Below, piece after piece: positions 36,280 to 45,451 of a stretch of DNA of 64,000 bases; positions within the stretch are counted from its first letter, which is position 1, and each line of letters starts with the position of its first letter. A program made the position numbers and the translations under genes. The stretch spans positions 1 to 64,000 of the forward strand of contig JAJDZV010000014.1 in the NCBI GenBank assembly GCA_022824465.1, read 5' to 3'. The notes beneath the pieces were generated by a model. The model did not search any database, was not told the DNA's origin, and saw only the letters and a list, made by a program, of their open reading frames with translations. This DNA is from Anaerolineae bacterium. Its GTDB lineage: Bacteria; Chloroflexota; Anaerolineae; Aggregatilineales; Phototrophicaceae.

Positions 36280-37614
36280 ATGAAACTAGCGATACGCTTG
36301 CTAATCGTACTCAGCATTTTTGCCGCCCTCGGCGTCGGCGTCAACGCGCAGGGCGACTATGCCGAAGGCACCGAAATCAGCCTGCTGCAGTGGAGCCACT
36401 TCGTGCCCCGCTATGACGAGTGGTTCGATGCTTATGCCGCCGAATGGGGCGAGGCGAACGGCGTCGGCGTGACGGTTGATCACGTAAATTTCACCGAGCT
36501 GTTCTCCACCCTGGCGGCCGAGATTGACGCTGGCGACGGCCATACGATCGTCGAGGTGCTATTCTCGCCCGCGTCCTTTATTGACGGTCTGCATGACTTG
36601 CGCGATATCAATGAAGCCGCTGCCGAAGCCCATGGCGAACGCACCGCCACCTGCCACGCAGCCTCATACTTGCCCATCAACGACGCCTATTACGCCTACA
36701 CGCACGGCTACGTGCCCGACCCGGGCGATTATGACATCGCGCTTTGGACCGACGCCGGCTACCCCGATGGTCCCAAGACCTATGACGATTTGCTTGAGGG
36801 CGGCCGCGCCATTTATGAAGCGACCGGCATCCCGGTCGGCATCGGCATGAGCCCCGAGCTCGACAGCCGTATGGCGAATCGGGCGGCGATCTGGAGCTTC
36901 GGCGGCAGCATCCAGGACGAGAACGAAAACGTCGTGCTCAACAGTGAGGAGACTATCGCCGCGGTCAAGTATCTGGCGCAACTGCAGAATGAGGCGATGA
37001 CTGACGAAGTCTTCGGCTGGACGGCCGCCAGCAACAACCAGGCGCTGATCGCCGGCGAAGTCAGCTACATCCTGAACTCCAATTCCGCCTATCGCAGCTT
37101 GCAGAAGATCGACGAAGCAGCCGCCGCCAACATCGGCTTCACGCCAGCATTGGCGGGTCCAGCCGGCGCCTACGCCTCATCGCATGTCTGGCAGATCTAC
37201 GTCATCCCCAAGTACGTCGAGGGCGATGAGTTGGCCGCCGCCAAGCAGTTCATCCTCGACCACACCGAGAACTACAGCGACGTCACCTATTACAGCGAGC
37301 TCTACAACTTCCCCTGCTACCCCACCACCGTGCCGGAATTGGATGGCTGGCTGGAAGCAGATCCCTGGGGCTCGGAGCCGCCCAACAAGTTCGAGGTGCT
37401 GAAGACGGTCAATGACTGGTCTGTGCATCTCGGTTTCCCGGGCGTCACCAACCCGGCCGTCAGCCAGGTCTTCGCCGAGAGCATCATTCCCAATATGGTC
37501 GCGCAGGTCGCCTTGGGCGAACAGACGGCGGAAGATGCCGTCGCGGCGGCGCATGAGCGGATTGAGGAGATCTTCGCTGACTGGCGCGCCCGCGGCATGG
37601 TCGGCGGCATGTAG
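36280..37614 (+). CDS. ABC transporter substrate-binding protein, paralogue
   Basis: A 444-residue exported protein starting at the ATG at 36280 (MKLAIRLLIVLSIFAALG) with AAAGGAGA upstream; an earlier ATG at 36259 is less likely. The signal peptide ends near VNAQG. It has the same length and layout as the protein at 34669. It is followed by a palindromic repeat and then the ATPase and permease genes of the same operon, so it is probably the main binding protein of that importer. Substrate unknown. Confidence 0.92.
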   Translation: MKLAIRLLIVLSIFAALGVGVNAQGDYAEGTEISLLQWSHFVPRYDEWFDAYAAEWGEANGVGVTVDHVNFTELFSTLAAEIDAGDGHTIVEVLFSPASFIDGLHDLRDINEAAAEAHGERTATCHAASYLPINDAYYAYTHGYVPDPGDYDIALWTDAGYPDGPKTYDDLLEGGRAIYEATGIPVGIGMSPELDSRMANRAAIWSFGGSIQDENENVVLNSEETIAAVKYLAQLQNEAMTDEVFGWTAASNNQALIAGEVSYILNSNSAYRSLQKIDEAAAANIGFTPALAGPAGAYASSHVWQIYVIPKYVEGDELAAAKQFILDHTENYSDVTYYSELYNFPCYPTTVPELDGWLEADPWGSEPPNKFEVLKTVNDWSVHLGFPGVTNPAVSQVFAESIIPNMVAQVALGEQTAEDAVAAAHERIEEIFADWRARGMVGGM

Positions 37615-37617
37615 CTC

Positions 37618-37737
37618 GCCCCCATCCCCTAACCCCTTCCCCCGCAAGGAGGGACGGGGGATATGTTCGCATGAGGATGATGCAATTGATAACTCCCCTC
37701 CCTCTCTATGGGGGAGGGGCCGGGGGTGGGGGAGACA
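37618..37737. repeat. C/G-rich palindromic repeat
   Basis: CCCCTCCC at 37695-37702 pairs with GGGAGGGG at 37712-37719, preceded by CCCCATCCCCTAACCCC. It fills the gap between the binding-protein gene and the ATPase gene, as the copy at 18061 does in the other sugar operon. Confidence 0.85.
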
Positions 37738-37741
37738 TCGC

Positions 37742-38785
37742 ATGAGCCTGGTTCAAATACGCGGTCTCAAGAAGCATTTTGATACCGTTCGCGCGGTTGA
37801 CGGCGTCGATTTGGATATCGACGAGGGCGAATTCCTGGTTATCCTGGGTCCCTCCGGCTGCGGCAAGACCACCTTGATGCGAATGATCGCCGGTTTGGAA
37901 AAGCCGACCGCGGGCGCGATTTCTATCGGCGGCGCCGATGTAACCGCCCTGCCGCCTCGCATGCGCGGCGTCTCCATGGTCTTCCAGAGCTATGCCCTCT
38001 ATCCGCATATGAATGTCTTCAACAATATCGCCTTCCCCTTGCGCGCGCAGCGAAGAGAGAAAAAACTCGACAAGCGCGCCATCCGCGAAAAAGTAGTAAA
38101 CACCGCCGGCGCCCTCGAGATCGACATGCTGCTCGACCGGCGCCCGCGGCAGCTCTCGGGCGGGCAGCGGCAGCGCGTCGCCATCGCCCGCGCCATGGTC
38201 ACCCAGCCAGCCGTCCTGCTGCTTGATGAACCCCTGTCAAATCTCGACGCCAAGCTGCGCGCAAATGCCCGTGACGAGCTGAAGGACTTTCAGCGCTCCT
38301 CCAATATCACCGCGGTCTTCGTCACGCACGATCAGATCGAAGCGATGGGATTGGGCGACCGCATTGTGGTCATGTCCGAGGGCAAGATCCAGCAAATCGG
38401 CAGCCCGCAGCATATCTACGATGACCCGGCAAACGAGTTCGTCGCGACATTTCTCGGCTCGCCCAGCATGAACATGCTCAGCGTCGATGGCCATCGCATG
38501 GGCTTCCGACCAGAGCATTTCCTGCCCAAGACGCTGAATGACAAACCCGACAACTCGCGCGTATTTCATTACTACGTCAAGCGCGTGGAGTACCTCGGTT
38601 CGGACCGCCTGATATATGGCTACATTCAAGGGCACGACCATGCGTTGACCCTGGCGAAAGTGCCGTCAAACGTGCGCGCTGCGCTTGATGTCGAAGGCGA
38701 CTACCAGTTCGCCGTGCACAACAACGATATCAAGTACTTCGACAAGCGCACCGGCTTGAGGATTCAGCCAGTTAAGGCGCATTGA
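37742..38785 (+). CDS. Sugar ABC transporter ATP-binding protein (MalK/UgpC-like)
   Basis: A 347-residue ATPase from the ATG at 37742; the frame upstream is repeat DNA and part of the binding-protein gene. GPSGCGKTT is Walker A, LSGGQRQR the ABC signature, and VLLLDEPLSNLDA Walker B. The C-terminal part (from about residue 240) is the regulatory and TOBE-like region of MalK-type proteins (MGFRPEHF). It energises the permeases at 38785 and 39702. It might also serve the ATPase-less importer at 16651, as shared MalK-type ATPases are known (inference). Confidence 0.93.
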   Translation: MSLVQIRGLKKHFDTVRAVDGVDLDIDEGEFLVILGPSGCGKTTLMRMIAGLEKPTAGAISIGGADVTALPPRMRGVSMVFQSYALYPHMNVFNNIAFPLRAQRREKKLDKRAIREKVVNTAGALEIDMLLDRRPRQLSGGQRQRVAIARAMVTQPAVLLLDEPLSNLDAKLRANARDELKDFQRSSNITAVFVTHDQIEAMGLGDRIVVMSEGKIQQIGSPQHIYDDPANEFVATFLGSPSMNMLSVDGHRMGFRPEHFLPKTLNDKPDNSRVFHYYVKRVEYLGSDRLIYGYIQGHDHALTLAKVPSNVRAALDVEGDYQFAVHNNDIKYFDKRTGLRIQPVKAH

Positions 38786-39702
38786 TGCCGAGCCTGCGCC
38801 ATCCATTTGACAACCAGCGCCTGGTCGGGACCTTGTTTCTCGCGCCGGCGCTTCTGTACATAGTCCTGATCGTCGGATTTCCCTTCTTGCTGGCGATCGC
38901 CTTCGGCTTCTCCGATGTGACGGTTGGCAATACCGAGCTCAACTTTGTCGGTTTGCGCAACTTCGAGGCGGTTTGGGATAATGCGATTTTCCGCCAGGTC
39001 TTCGAAACGACAATTCGATTCACGCTGATCTCACAAGTTTTCATCCTGCTATTCGCCAATATCCTGGCGATCATCTTCACGCAAGATTTCACCGGCAAAT
39101 GGTTCGCGCGCTTCATCTTCATCTTGCCCTGGGCGACGCCGGTGTCGCTGGCGATGATCGGCTGGCTCTGGATGCTGGATACCAAATACAGCCCGATCGA
39201 CTACTTGCTATTGCAGACGGGCTTTCTGGGACGTGGCGGCATATTGAGCGATGATCGCAATCTGTTCTGGCTGGCCTCGCCCGATCTGGCGCAGATTAGC
39301 GTCATCTTCGTGCAAGTCTGGCGCATGACCCCGCTGGCGACGGTGATTCTGATGGCCGGGCTCTCGTCAATCCCGACCGATATTCTCGATCAAGCCGAGG
39401 TCGATGGCTCGCGCTTTATGCGCACCCTGCTGCTCATCAAGCTGCCGCTGATCTTGCCGATAATGGTGATCGCCCTGCTCTTCAGCATGATTACCATGTT
39501 CGGCGATATGACAGTGGTCTATGTGCTGACGCGCGGCGGACCGGTCGATTATACGCGCGTGCTGGGGCTCTACTCCTTCCAGGTCGGCATCGAGGGCGGC
39601 AACCTGGCGCAGGGCGCGGCCATCTCGCTGTTCGCCTTTCCGCTGCTGCTGGCGATGGCGATCTTCATGCTGCGCACAGCCAGCCGGGCCGAGGTGCGCT
39701 GA
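38785..39702 (+). CDS. Sugar ABC transporter permease (MalF-like)
   Basis: A 305-residue membrane protein with six hydrophobic segments, starting at an ATG that overlaps the ATPase stop (TGATG). DQAEVDGSRFMRTLLLIKLP near residue 200 is the EAA loop. It forms the channel with the permease at 39702. Overlapping start and stop codons suggest translational coupling along the operon. Confidence 0.93.
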   Translation: MPSLRHPFDNQRLVGTLFLAPALLYIVLIVGFPFLLAIAFGFSDVTVGNTELNFVGLRNFEAVWDNAIFRQVFETTIRFTLISQVFILLFANILAIIFTQDFTGKWFARFIFILPWATPVSLAMIGWLWMLDTKYSPIDYLLLQTGFLGRGGILSDDRNLFWLASPDLAQISVIFVQVWRMTPLATVILMAGLSSIPTDILDQAEVDGSRFMRTLLLIKLPLILPIMVIALLFSMITMFGDMTVVYVLTRGGPVDYTRVLGLYSFQVGIEGGNLAQGAAISLFAFPLLLAMAIFMLRTASRAEVR

Positions 39703-40655
39703 TGGGTGTGTTGAGCTGGATTCTGACCAACTTTTGGGCGCTGCTCGTCGTAGCGCTGGCGGGTGTCGTCGGCTCGCGCATCGCCTGGCGCGTCCGCAAA
39801 TATGGGGCAACGCGGGAAGAATTCTCGTATGTGTTGCGCCGCTCGCCATTTTATCTCGTGGTTCTGACCTTTTGCTTCTTCGCTATAGCGCCCTTCCTGA
39901 TCATGTTCCTGCATACCTTCAAGACCGATGGCGACCTCTACCGCCGGCCGCAGCCTTTCGTCTTCCGGCAAGAGCCCACCATAGAGCACCTTGACGCGCT
40001 CTTCAACAACACTGCCTACCTCGACTTCATCCGCAACTCCATCGTGGTAGGCGTCGCGGTTGTGATCATCACGCTTGTTCTGTCGCTTCCAGCGGCGTAC
40101 GCCTTGGCGCGCCTGACCGGCCGCTGGGGCGAACGCGCCGGCATCTTGATGTTCCTGGTCTATCTCGTGCCGCCTACCCTGCTCTTCATCCCCATGTTTC
40201 GCATCGTCGTCCTGCTCGGCCTCAAAGACAGCCCGATGTCCTTGATAGTGGTTTATCCATCATTCACCGTGCCATTCAGCATGTGGCTGCTGCAAGGCTT
40301 CTTCAAAGCGGTCCCGCCCGAATTGGAAGAAGCGGCGCTGGTCGATGGCTACAACCGCGTGGGAGCTTTCTTGCGCGTCGTGCTTCCGCTGTCCCTGCCC
40401 GGCATCATCTCGACAGTCGTCTTCACCTTCACCCTGACGCTGCACGAGTTCATTTACGGGCTGGTCTTCATCGCCAATACCTCGCAGCGAACCTTGAGCG
40501 TCGGCGTGCCCACCGAGCTTATCCTTGGTGATGTCTATTTCTGGCAGCCGCTGCTGGCGGCCGCGCTCATCATCGCCATCCCGGTCGGCTTGGCGTACAA
40601 CCTCTTCCTTGACAGCCTGGTGCAGGGCTTTACCATGGGCGCCGTCAAAGGCTGA
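39702..40655 (+). CDS. Sugar ABC transporter permease (MalG-like)
   Basis: A 317-residue membrane protein whose ATG overlaps the previous stop. It has an extra hydrophobic segment at the very N-terminus (residues 5-25) before the usual six. EEAALVDGYNRVGAFLRVVL near residue 205 is the EAA loop and QGFTMGAVKG at the C-terminus is typical. It completes the importer whose binding proteins are at 34669 and 36280. Confidence 0.93.
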   Translation: MGVLSWILTNFWALLVVALAGVVGSRIAWRVRKYGATREEFSYVLRRSPFYLVVLTFCFFAIAPFLIMFLHTFKTDGDLYRRPQPFVFRQEPTIEHLDALFNNTAYLDFIRNSIVVGVAVVIITLVLSLPAAYALARLTGRWGERAGILMFLVYLVPPTLLFIPMFRIVVLLGLKDSPMSLIVVYPSFTVPFSMWLLQGFFKAVPPELEEAALVDGYNRVGAFLRVVLPLSLPGIISTVVFTFTLTLHEFIYGLVFIANTSQRTLSVGVPTELILGDVYFWQPLLAAALIIAIPVGLAYNLFLDSLVQGFTMGAVKG

Positions 40656-40670
40656 ACCCTCATATCAATG

Positions 40671-40702
40671 GAATTGTAGCGACGAGCCACCGGCTCACCC
40701 GA
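40671..40702. repeat. TAGGGGCGA-type interspersed repeat, degenerate
   Basis: GAATTGTAGCGACGAGCCACCGGCTCACCCG keeps GAGCC against GGCTC, a shorter pairing than in the other copies. It lies just before the OsmC gene. Confidence 0.45.
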
Positions 40703-40718
40703 ACAGAAAGAAGCCAAC

Positions 40719-41117
40719 ATGCCCACAATCACCGTCAAGCTCCAACAGGTCGACGCCACCACCACCGCCGCCCAAATCCGTAGCCACGCCATCGACATCG
40801 ACCGCCCCCAATCCAAAGGCGGAAATGACAAGGGCGCCATGGGCGGGGAGCTGCTGCTGGCATCGCTCGGCGGCTGCTTCAACAGCAATCTGCTGGCGGC
40901 CATCCGCGCCCGCGATCTGGCGATCAACGATATCGCCATCGAAGTCAGCGGCGAATTGGCGGCGGCGCCGGCGCGTTTCGCCTCCATAGAGTTGGTGGTC
41001 AATTCCAGCTATGCCGACCGGGAAACGCTGGAGAAGCTCGTCACCATGTCGGAGCGGGCTTGCATCGTCGCCAACACGCTCAAGAACTCCGTCGATCTTA
41101 CCGTCAGCGTCGCTTAG
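40719..41117 (+). CDS. OsmC-family protein
   Basis: A 132-residue cytoplasmic protein. GGCFNSNLLAAIRARD and SERACIVANTLKNSV contain the two Cys residues that in OsmC/Ohr proteins reduce organic hydroperoxides; here their spacing matches the OsmC group. SKGGNDKGAMGGELLLASLG is also characteristic. It is probably an oxidative-stress enzyme, though some family members lack activity. A Nudix gene follows 20 bases later and may be cotranscribed. Confidence 0.9.
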   Translation: MPTITVKLQQVDATTTAAQIRSHAIDIDRPQSKGGNDKGAMGGELLLASLGGCFNSNLLAAIRARDLAINDIAIEVSGELAAAPARFASIELVVNSSYADRETLEKLVTMSERACIVANTLKNSVDLTVSVA

Positions 41118-41137
41118 GCGCGCTCGCGTTCGGGCAC

Positions 41138-41629
41138 ATGCCAATTTCCGAATACATCAAGCGTATCCGCGCCAAAATCGGCAGCGACCTGCTTCTTCTG
41201 CCGGGCGTGACGGCGGTCGTCGTTAACGAGCGGGACGAAGTCTTGCTGCAACTGCGGCGCGATACCAAGACCTGGGCGCCGCCGAGCGGTGGCGTCGAAC
41301 CGGGCGAAACCGTCGCCGATACCGCCATCCGCGAAGTCTATGAAGAGACGGGTATCAAGGTCCTGCCTGTGCGAATCGTCGCCGTGCTTTCGGGCAGCGA
41401 CTACTTTGTAACCTATCCAAACGGCGACCGGATGGCGACCGTGACCACCGTCTTCCGCTGCCGTCCCGTGCAGCCAAGCGCGCCGCGGGTCAACGATGAC
41501 GAATCGCTGGACATCCGCTTTTTCCCATGTGATGTCATGCCGGAGAACATGCTGCCGCGTCACAAGCGCATTATCATCATGGCGCTGGAAAACGATCCCG
41601 GCGCTTACTTCGATCCACCGTCGGCATAA
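41138..41629 (+). CDS. Nudix hydrolase
   Basis: A 163-residue protein starting at the ATG at 41138; an earlier frame start overlaps the OsmC gene. The Nudix box is intact (G-x5-E-x7-REVYEETGI, with GGVEPGETVADTAI before it) near residues 50-72. WAPPSGG just before the box is typical of a broad subgroup acting on nucleoside diphosphate derivatives. The 3' end overlaps the convergent FAD-oxidoreductase gene by about 25 bases. Substrate unknown. Confidence 0.9.
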   Translation: MPISEYIKRIRAKIGSDLLLLPGVTAVVVNERDEVLLQLRRDTKTWAPPSGGVEPGETVADTAIREVYEETGIKVLPVRIVAVLSGSDYFVTYPNGDRMATVTTVFRCRPVQPSAPRVNDDESLDIRFFPCDVMPENMLPRHKRIIIMALENDPGAYFDPPSA

Positions 41630-42828
41630 ACTGCGCGGAAGTCCGCCCGATCCAAGCCGCTATGCCACTCGCCAGTGGCGCAGAACATGGCGCCAATGCG
41701 CCCGATCTCGTCTGAAGACTTGGCGGCATAACCGTTGCCAGCCGTCGCCAGGTAAATCCGCCCGTCTTCCAGCGCATCAATATATGGATTGCCATGGGCA
41801 GAATTGGTGATCAGGCAAGGCGCCGAATGATGCGATTGGGTCTTCAAGTCGGGAATCTTTCGATGAAGCGCCGCTCTCATGGCTTCGGCGATGTCTTCCC
41901 GCCCGTCACTGTGGAACCAGTCCAGCAATTGACCGTCATCCTTGACCGCATCAAAGGTTGGCTCGGGCGCGGGCAACTCTTGCGGGCGTCCGCTGGGACC
42001 CAGTTTGATATAGGTCTTCCCGTCAGGATATGGTACCGGCGGCAGCATGTATAGCGATGCGACCGACGGATCTTCGAAGCGGCTGATGATGGATGGCATC
42101 GCGCGCAGCCGCTTGATCTCATCAGGCGGGACTTCCGCCAGCAGGATCGTATGTCCCTTGGCCGCCAGAGCCAGCTTTCTATCGAGCAGCGTATTGCTGT
42201 ATCCGCCCGCCGCGAGCAGCAGCTTGCGCGCCCGCAGCAGGCCCCCTTCGCGCGTCCGTATGGTCAAGCCATCGCCGTCGTCATCGATTGCACTAACGAT
42301 CTCGCGGTTGATCTCGGCGCCATTTGCCCCTGCGACCCTCAGTTGCGCCGCGATCAAGGAGCGCGGGTTTATATAACCGGCCTCGCCTTTTTCATCCCAG
42401 GCGACAAAGTCATCGGAGAAGGACAGGAAGGGATAGACCGCCTTGCAGCCGGCCGCGTCCAGGCGTTGATGCGGCGGATTATACCTTCGGGCGCAGGCAT
42501 CAACTTCGGCTATGCGCTCCTCAATGTCGGTGGCACGCAAGCAGCCCGAGCGATGATGAAACTGCAAGCCGCTGGCCGCCTCGATATCCGCATAGCGCGC
42601 GATCGATTCCCGCGCCAATTCACCACAAAGTTGACTCGGATCCAATACTCGTGTAATCCGGCCTTGGTCGTAGTGGCTGGCAAAGACACCCTGATGCGTC
42701 TTGCGATCGCTCGGCTCGTCCGGTCCAATGCCGCATAGGCGCAGGTTCGGGAAGCTCAGGCTCAAATGCCGCAGCGCTGCGCTGCCGATCAATCCCAGCC
42801 CGATTACCGCAATATCGTAGCTTGTCAT
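41605..42828 (-). CDS. FAD-dependent amine oxidoreductase (DAO family)
   Basis: A 407-residue flavoprotein. IAVIGLGLIGSAALRH at the N-terminus is the dinucleotide-binding GxGxxG. The layout matches the DAO superfamily, near sarcosine oxidase and N-methyltryptophan oxidase (HYDQGRITRVLDP and RLYLATAGNGYAAK-like RIYLATAGNGYAAK). It probably oxidises a secondary or N-methyl amine with FAD; the substrate is not known. No signal peptide. It converges on the Nudix gene with a short overlap. Confidence 0.85.
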   Translation of the reverse strand: MTSYDIAVIGLGLIGSAALRHLSLSFPNLRLCGIGPDEPSDRKTHQGVFASHYDQGRITRVLDPSQLCGELARESIARYADIEAASGLQFHHRSGCLRATDIEERIAEVDACARRYNPPHQRLDAAGCKAVYPFLSFSDDFVAWDEKGEAGYINPRSLIAAQLRVAGANGAEINREIVSAIDDDGDGLTIRTREGGLLRARKLLLAAGGYSNTLLDRKLALAAKGHTILLAEVPPDEIKRLRAMPSIISRFEDPSVASLYMLPPVPYPDGKTYIKLGPSGRPQELPAPEPTFDAVKDDGQLLDWFHSDGREDIAEAMRAALHRKIPDLKTQSHHSAPCLITNSAHGNPYIDALEDGRIYLATAGNGYAAKSSDEIGRIGAMFCATGEWHSGLDRADFRAVYADGGSK

Positions 42829-42930
42829 CGCTTTACCTTATCACTGAACTGTCATAATCCCGCATTTGTACCACATTCGCCTTTGTACCGATATCAAATG
42901 TGACAGAACCGCTATCTGTGGACATACCAT

Positions 42931-42939
42931 TGCTATAAT
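42931..42939 (+). promoter_or_regulatory. Extended -10 promoter of the TfoX-like gene
   Basis: TGCTATAAT is TGn plus a perfect TATAAT. No clear -35 is at the usual distance, which extended -10 promoters tolerate. The ATG at 42995 is 56 bases downstream. Confidence 0.5.
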
Positions 42940-42994
42940 GCCGTTTTCAAAGCATGATGACGCCAACGCTGGGATGGGGAGCGCGAGGCAAAAT

Positions 42995-43360
42995 ATGGGC
43001 AAACAAAGCGATGAAGTACCTGCTGACAAATTGAAGCTTTACAAAAAGCTAATCGACGCTCATCCCGAAATCGAACTCAAAGGCGGGCTGAAGCTGCCGT
43101 ACACCTCCTACCAGGGCAATATGTTTACCATGCTGTCCAAAGCGGGGGTAGTTGGCTTGCGAATGGGCAAAGCGGAGCGGGACGATTTTATCAACCGATT
43201 CGATAGCAAGCTCTTCAAAACCTCCGGCACGGTGATGAAGGAATATGTCGAAGCGCCCGACGAACTCCTGGAAAACACTGAGCAACTGCTGCCTTATCTG
43301 GAGCAAAGTTATGCTTATGTAAAGACCCTCAAACCAAAAGCGACCAAAAAGAAAAAGTAA
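42995..43360 (+). CDS. TfoX/Sxy-like small protein
   Basis: A 121-residue protein from the ATG at 42995; an earlier frame start exists but lies over the promoter. LKLPYTSYQGNMFTMLSK, VGLRMGKAERDDFINRF and VMKEYVEAPDELL follow the order of the TfoX N-terminal domain family. The end is very basic (PKATKKKK). In some bacteria Sxy proteins regulate competence, but family members of this short type mostly have no known role. It stands alone. Confidence 0.65.
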   Translation: MGKQSDEVPADKLKLYKKLIDAHPEIELKGGLKLPYTSYQGNMFTMLSKAGVVGLRMGKAERDDFINRFDSKLFKTSGTVMKEYVEAPDELLENTEQLLPYLEQSYAYVKTLKPKATKKKK

Positions 43361-43397
43361 CGCGCCGCGCTTGTCTGCTTGCCAACAGGGACATCGA

Positions 43398-44294
43398 ATG
43401 CCGACAATTGAGTTAGACGTAAACGACGCCAGCCTACATGCGATTTTCGACCGGGAGGCGGAATTAGAGGTCCTGGCCGACGGCTTCAAATTCCTCGAAG
43501 GTCCGGCCTGGCAGCCTTACGCTAGGCACCTTCGCTTCAGCGATATCCTCGGCAACTCACTCCTGCAATGGTCGCAGGCGGCCGGCATCAGCATCTTCGA
43601 GCGCAACAGCCACATGGCAAACGGCAATACTTATGACCGAGACGGCCGCTTCCTCAGCTGCCATCACGCCAGCAGCCGCGTCACCCGCAGGGACGAAAGC
43701 GGCGCCACAGTCGTGCTCGCCTCACATTACGGCGGCAAGGAATTGAACAGCCCCAACGATATCGTCGTCAAGCGCGACGGCAGCGTCTACTTCACCGATC
43801 CGCCCTTCGGACGCGAGCCCAAAGTCGGCATCCCGCGCCAATGCCAGCTCGACTTCAACGGGGTGTATCGCTGGGATCCGACCGATGAGTCACTGACCTT
43901 GCTGACCAAGGACCTCAACCGCCCGAATGGCTTGTGCTTTTCCGCAGACGAGACCTTGCTCTACATCAATGACAGCCCGGAATACAAGATTTACGCATTT
44001 GATGTCGCGGGCGATGGAACGATCAAGAACGGTCGTCTCTTTGCCGAGACGCAGGGAGATGGACCCGGCGTGCCGGATGGCATGAAGATTGACAGCGAGG
44101 GCAATCTTTACTGCTGCGCCCAAGGCGGCTTGCATGTATTCCGCGCCGATGGCAGTTGGTTGGGGCGCTTGCGAACGCCCATGCAGGTGACCAACTTCAC
44201 TTGGGGCGGCGCCGACTTGCGCAGCCTCTTTCTCACCGGCATTACAACGCTTTATCGCCTGTGGACGCGGATTCCAGGTCCAACGCTGTTTTGA
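43398..44294 (+). CDS. SMP-30/gluconolactonase-like protein
   Basis: A 298-residue beta-propeller protein from the ATG at 43398. LEGPAWQPYARHLRFSD, LNSPNDIVVKRDGSVYFTDP and RPNGLCFSADETLLYIND carry the metal-binding Glu, Asn and Asp of the SMP-30 family, which hydrolyse sugar lactones. No signal peptide, so probably cytoplasmic and part of sugar-acid metabolism. No sugar dehydrogenase is next to it. Homologues of this length are common. Confidence 0.9.
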   Translation: MPTIELDVNDASLHAIFDREAELEVLADGFKFLEGPAWQPYARHLRFSDILGNSLLQWSQAAGISIFERNSHMANGNTYDRDGRFLSCHHASSRVTRRDESGATVVLASHYGGKELNSPNDIVVKRDGSVYFTDPPFGREPKVGIPRQCQLDFNGVYRWDPTDESLTLLTKDLNRPNGLCFSADETLLYINDSPEYKIYAFDVAGDGTIKNGRLFAETQGDGPGVPDGMKIDSEGNLYCCAQGGLHVFRADGSWLGRLRTPMQVTNFTWGGADLRSLFLTGITTLYRLWTRIPGPTLF

Positions 44295-44318
44295 ACAAGT
44301 GAGATCTGCGCTTTCCAC

Positions 44319-45047
44319 CTAGACGGAGGGCAATGATCTGAGGGGCCAGCCAGCGCGTGGAAGCCAATAGAACATTCGCCCGTGCGCGACCTCGCAAGTT
44401 TGACTGATCCGCCGATGCAGCGCTGGATCGGACGTGTAGGCATCGATATGTATCACTGTCTCGCCATCAAGCGCCCGTCGCGCGATGGCCTGCTCACGAG
44501 CATCATCCGAGCGCGCGAACTCTTCCAGCAGCACAGTTATCCGCGGCATGGCGTCCAAGCGAACCAGACCGAAGAGGATGGTGAAACGCAATTCTTCTTC
44601 CGCTAGCATACGATGCAGAGCGGCGGAGACTGCGGGCCTTAGATCTCCTTGCCAACGCCCCTCGTCGCCCGCCAGCATACTCAGCGCGCGCCGACGCAGC
44701 TTTCGCGTCAAGTCTCCGTCTTTGGCGATCTCTTCGAGCCGAGCAACGACTTCCGGATAAGCAAGGTAATTCGGGCAAGCTTGAATGGCAACCGCACAGA
44801 CGCGCCGCGTCTCGTCGTTCAGTCCAGCCAGCAGGCCGCGCATCGCCAACCTGCCCCGCTGATGCCGCAACACCCGCAACATCAGAACCCGCGTGTTGCG
44901 GTCCGCGCCGCTCATATGGGACACCGCGGAATCCACCAGCGTCTCGACCGATGGATTGCCGATCTGCGCCAAAGCCTCGTCCAAGGTCAAATCTTCATGG
45001 GCGCTGTAACCCAGGCGCAGCACCTGGAAATCGCCGAGGCTCATCAT
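44319..45047 (-). CDS. HEAT-repeat-like protein
   Basis: A 242-residue soluble, helical protein from the ATG at 45047, with GGAGA ten bases upstream; the open frame before it is not protein-like. Repeating helical pairs such as RVLMLRVLRHQRGRLAMRGL and RRALSMLAGDEGRWQGDLRP suggest HEAT or PBS-lyase-like repeats. Such proteins are scaffolds; the partner is unknown. The C-terminal 40 residues (RMFYWLPRAGWPLRSLP) do not fit the repeats. Confidence 0.6.
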   Translation of the reverse strand: MMSLGDFQVLRLGYSAHEDLTLDEALAQIGNPSVETLVDSAVSHMSGADRNTRVLMLRVLRHQRGRLAMRGLLAGLNDETRRVCAVAIQACPNYLAYPEVVARLEEIAKDGDLTRKLRRRALSMLAGDEGRWQGDLRPAVSAALHRMLAEEELRFTILFGLVRLDAMPRITVLLEEFARSDDAREQAIARRALDGETVIHIDAYTSDPALHRRISQTCEVAHGRMFYWLPRAGWPLRSLPSV

Positions 45048-45170
45048 GAAACGCTTCTCCTGAACAGAATACGGCGGGCAGTCTGTTGTATGCTCGACAC
45101 ATTTCAGAATCTTTAGCAATGATCCCCCGCCGCGAATGACAGCATACATCAATCGGCACGCACTGTCTAC

Positions 45171-45200
45171 CAGTGGCGCGACTATCAAGTCGCCGTGCCT
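45171..45200. repeat. TAGGGGCGA-like repeat, diverged
   Basis: CAGTGGCGCGACTATCAAGTCGCC has GCGAC against GTCGC, in the same arrangement as the better copies. Confidence 0.4.
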
Positions 45201-45260
45201 GAGCGAGGAGCGGAAAAAATTAAGGACATGGCGACCAAAGATCCTGACTCCGGAATACTG

Positions 45261-45290
45261 GATGTAGCGGCGAGCCTTGACTCACCCACA
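45261..45290. repeat. TAGGGGCGA-like repeat, diverged
   Basis: GATGTAGCGGCGAGCCTTGACTCACCC closely follows the copy at 36094 (GATGTAGGGGCGAGGCTTGACTCGCCC) with three substitutions. Confidence 0.6.
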
Positions 45291-45451
45291 GTCGCAGAGT
45301 CTCCGCCCCGACTTGTATCCTCCTAATTCACCACCTCCCCGTACGCGAGCTTATTCTCGATCCAGCCCCGCCGCTTGTTATACTGATGCAACACACGGCG
45401 TCGGCACACCCGCGCATGTCGGCGCCGCTTACATATGGGGAGACCGCAACC

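Larger units (their letters stand above)
45048..45451. other. Intergenic stretch with degenerate repeats
   Basis: About 400 bases between the divergent HEAT and nitrilase genes. Two diverged members of the TAGGGGCGA family lie at about 45171-45200 and 45261-45290. The rest holds nothing recognised except GGGGAGA before the nitrilase ATG. Confidence 0.5.

Noticed and set aside
37412..37741. Upstream extension of the ATPase frame
   Set aside because: It overlaps the binding-protein gene in another frame and crosses the repeat; the ABC domain starts at 37742.
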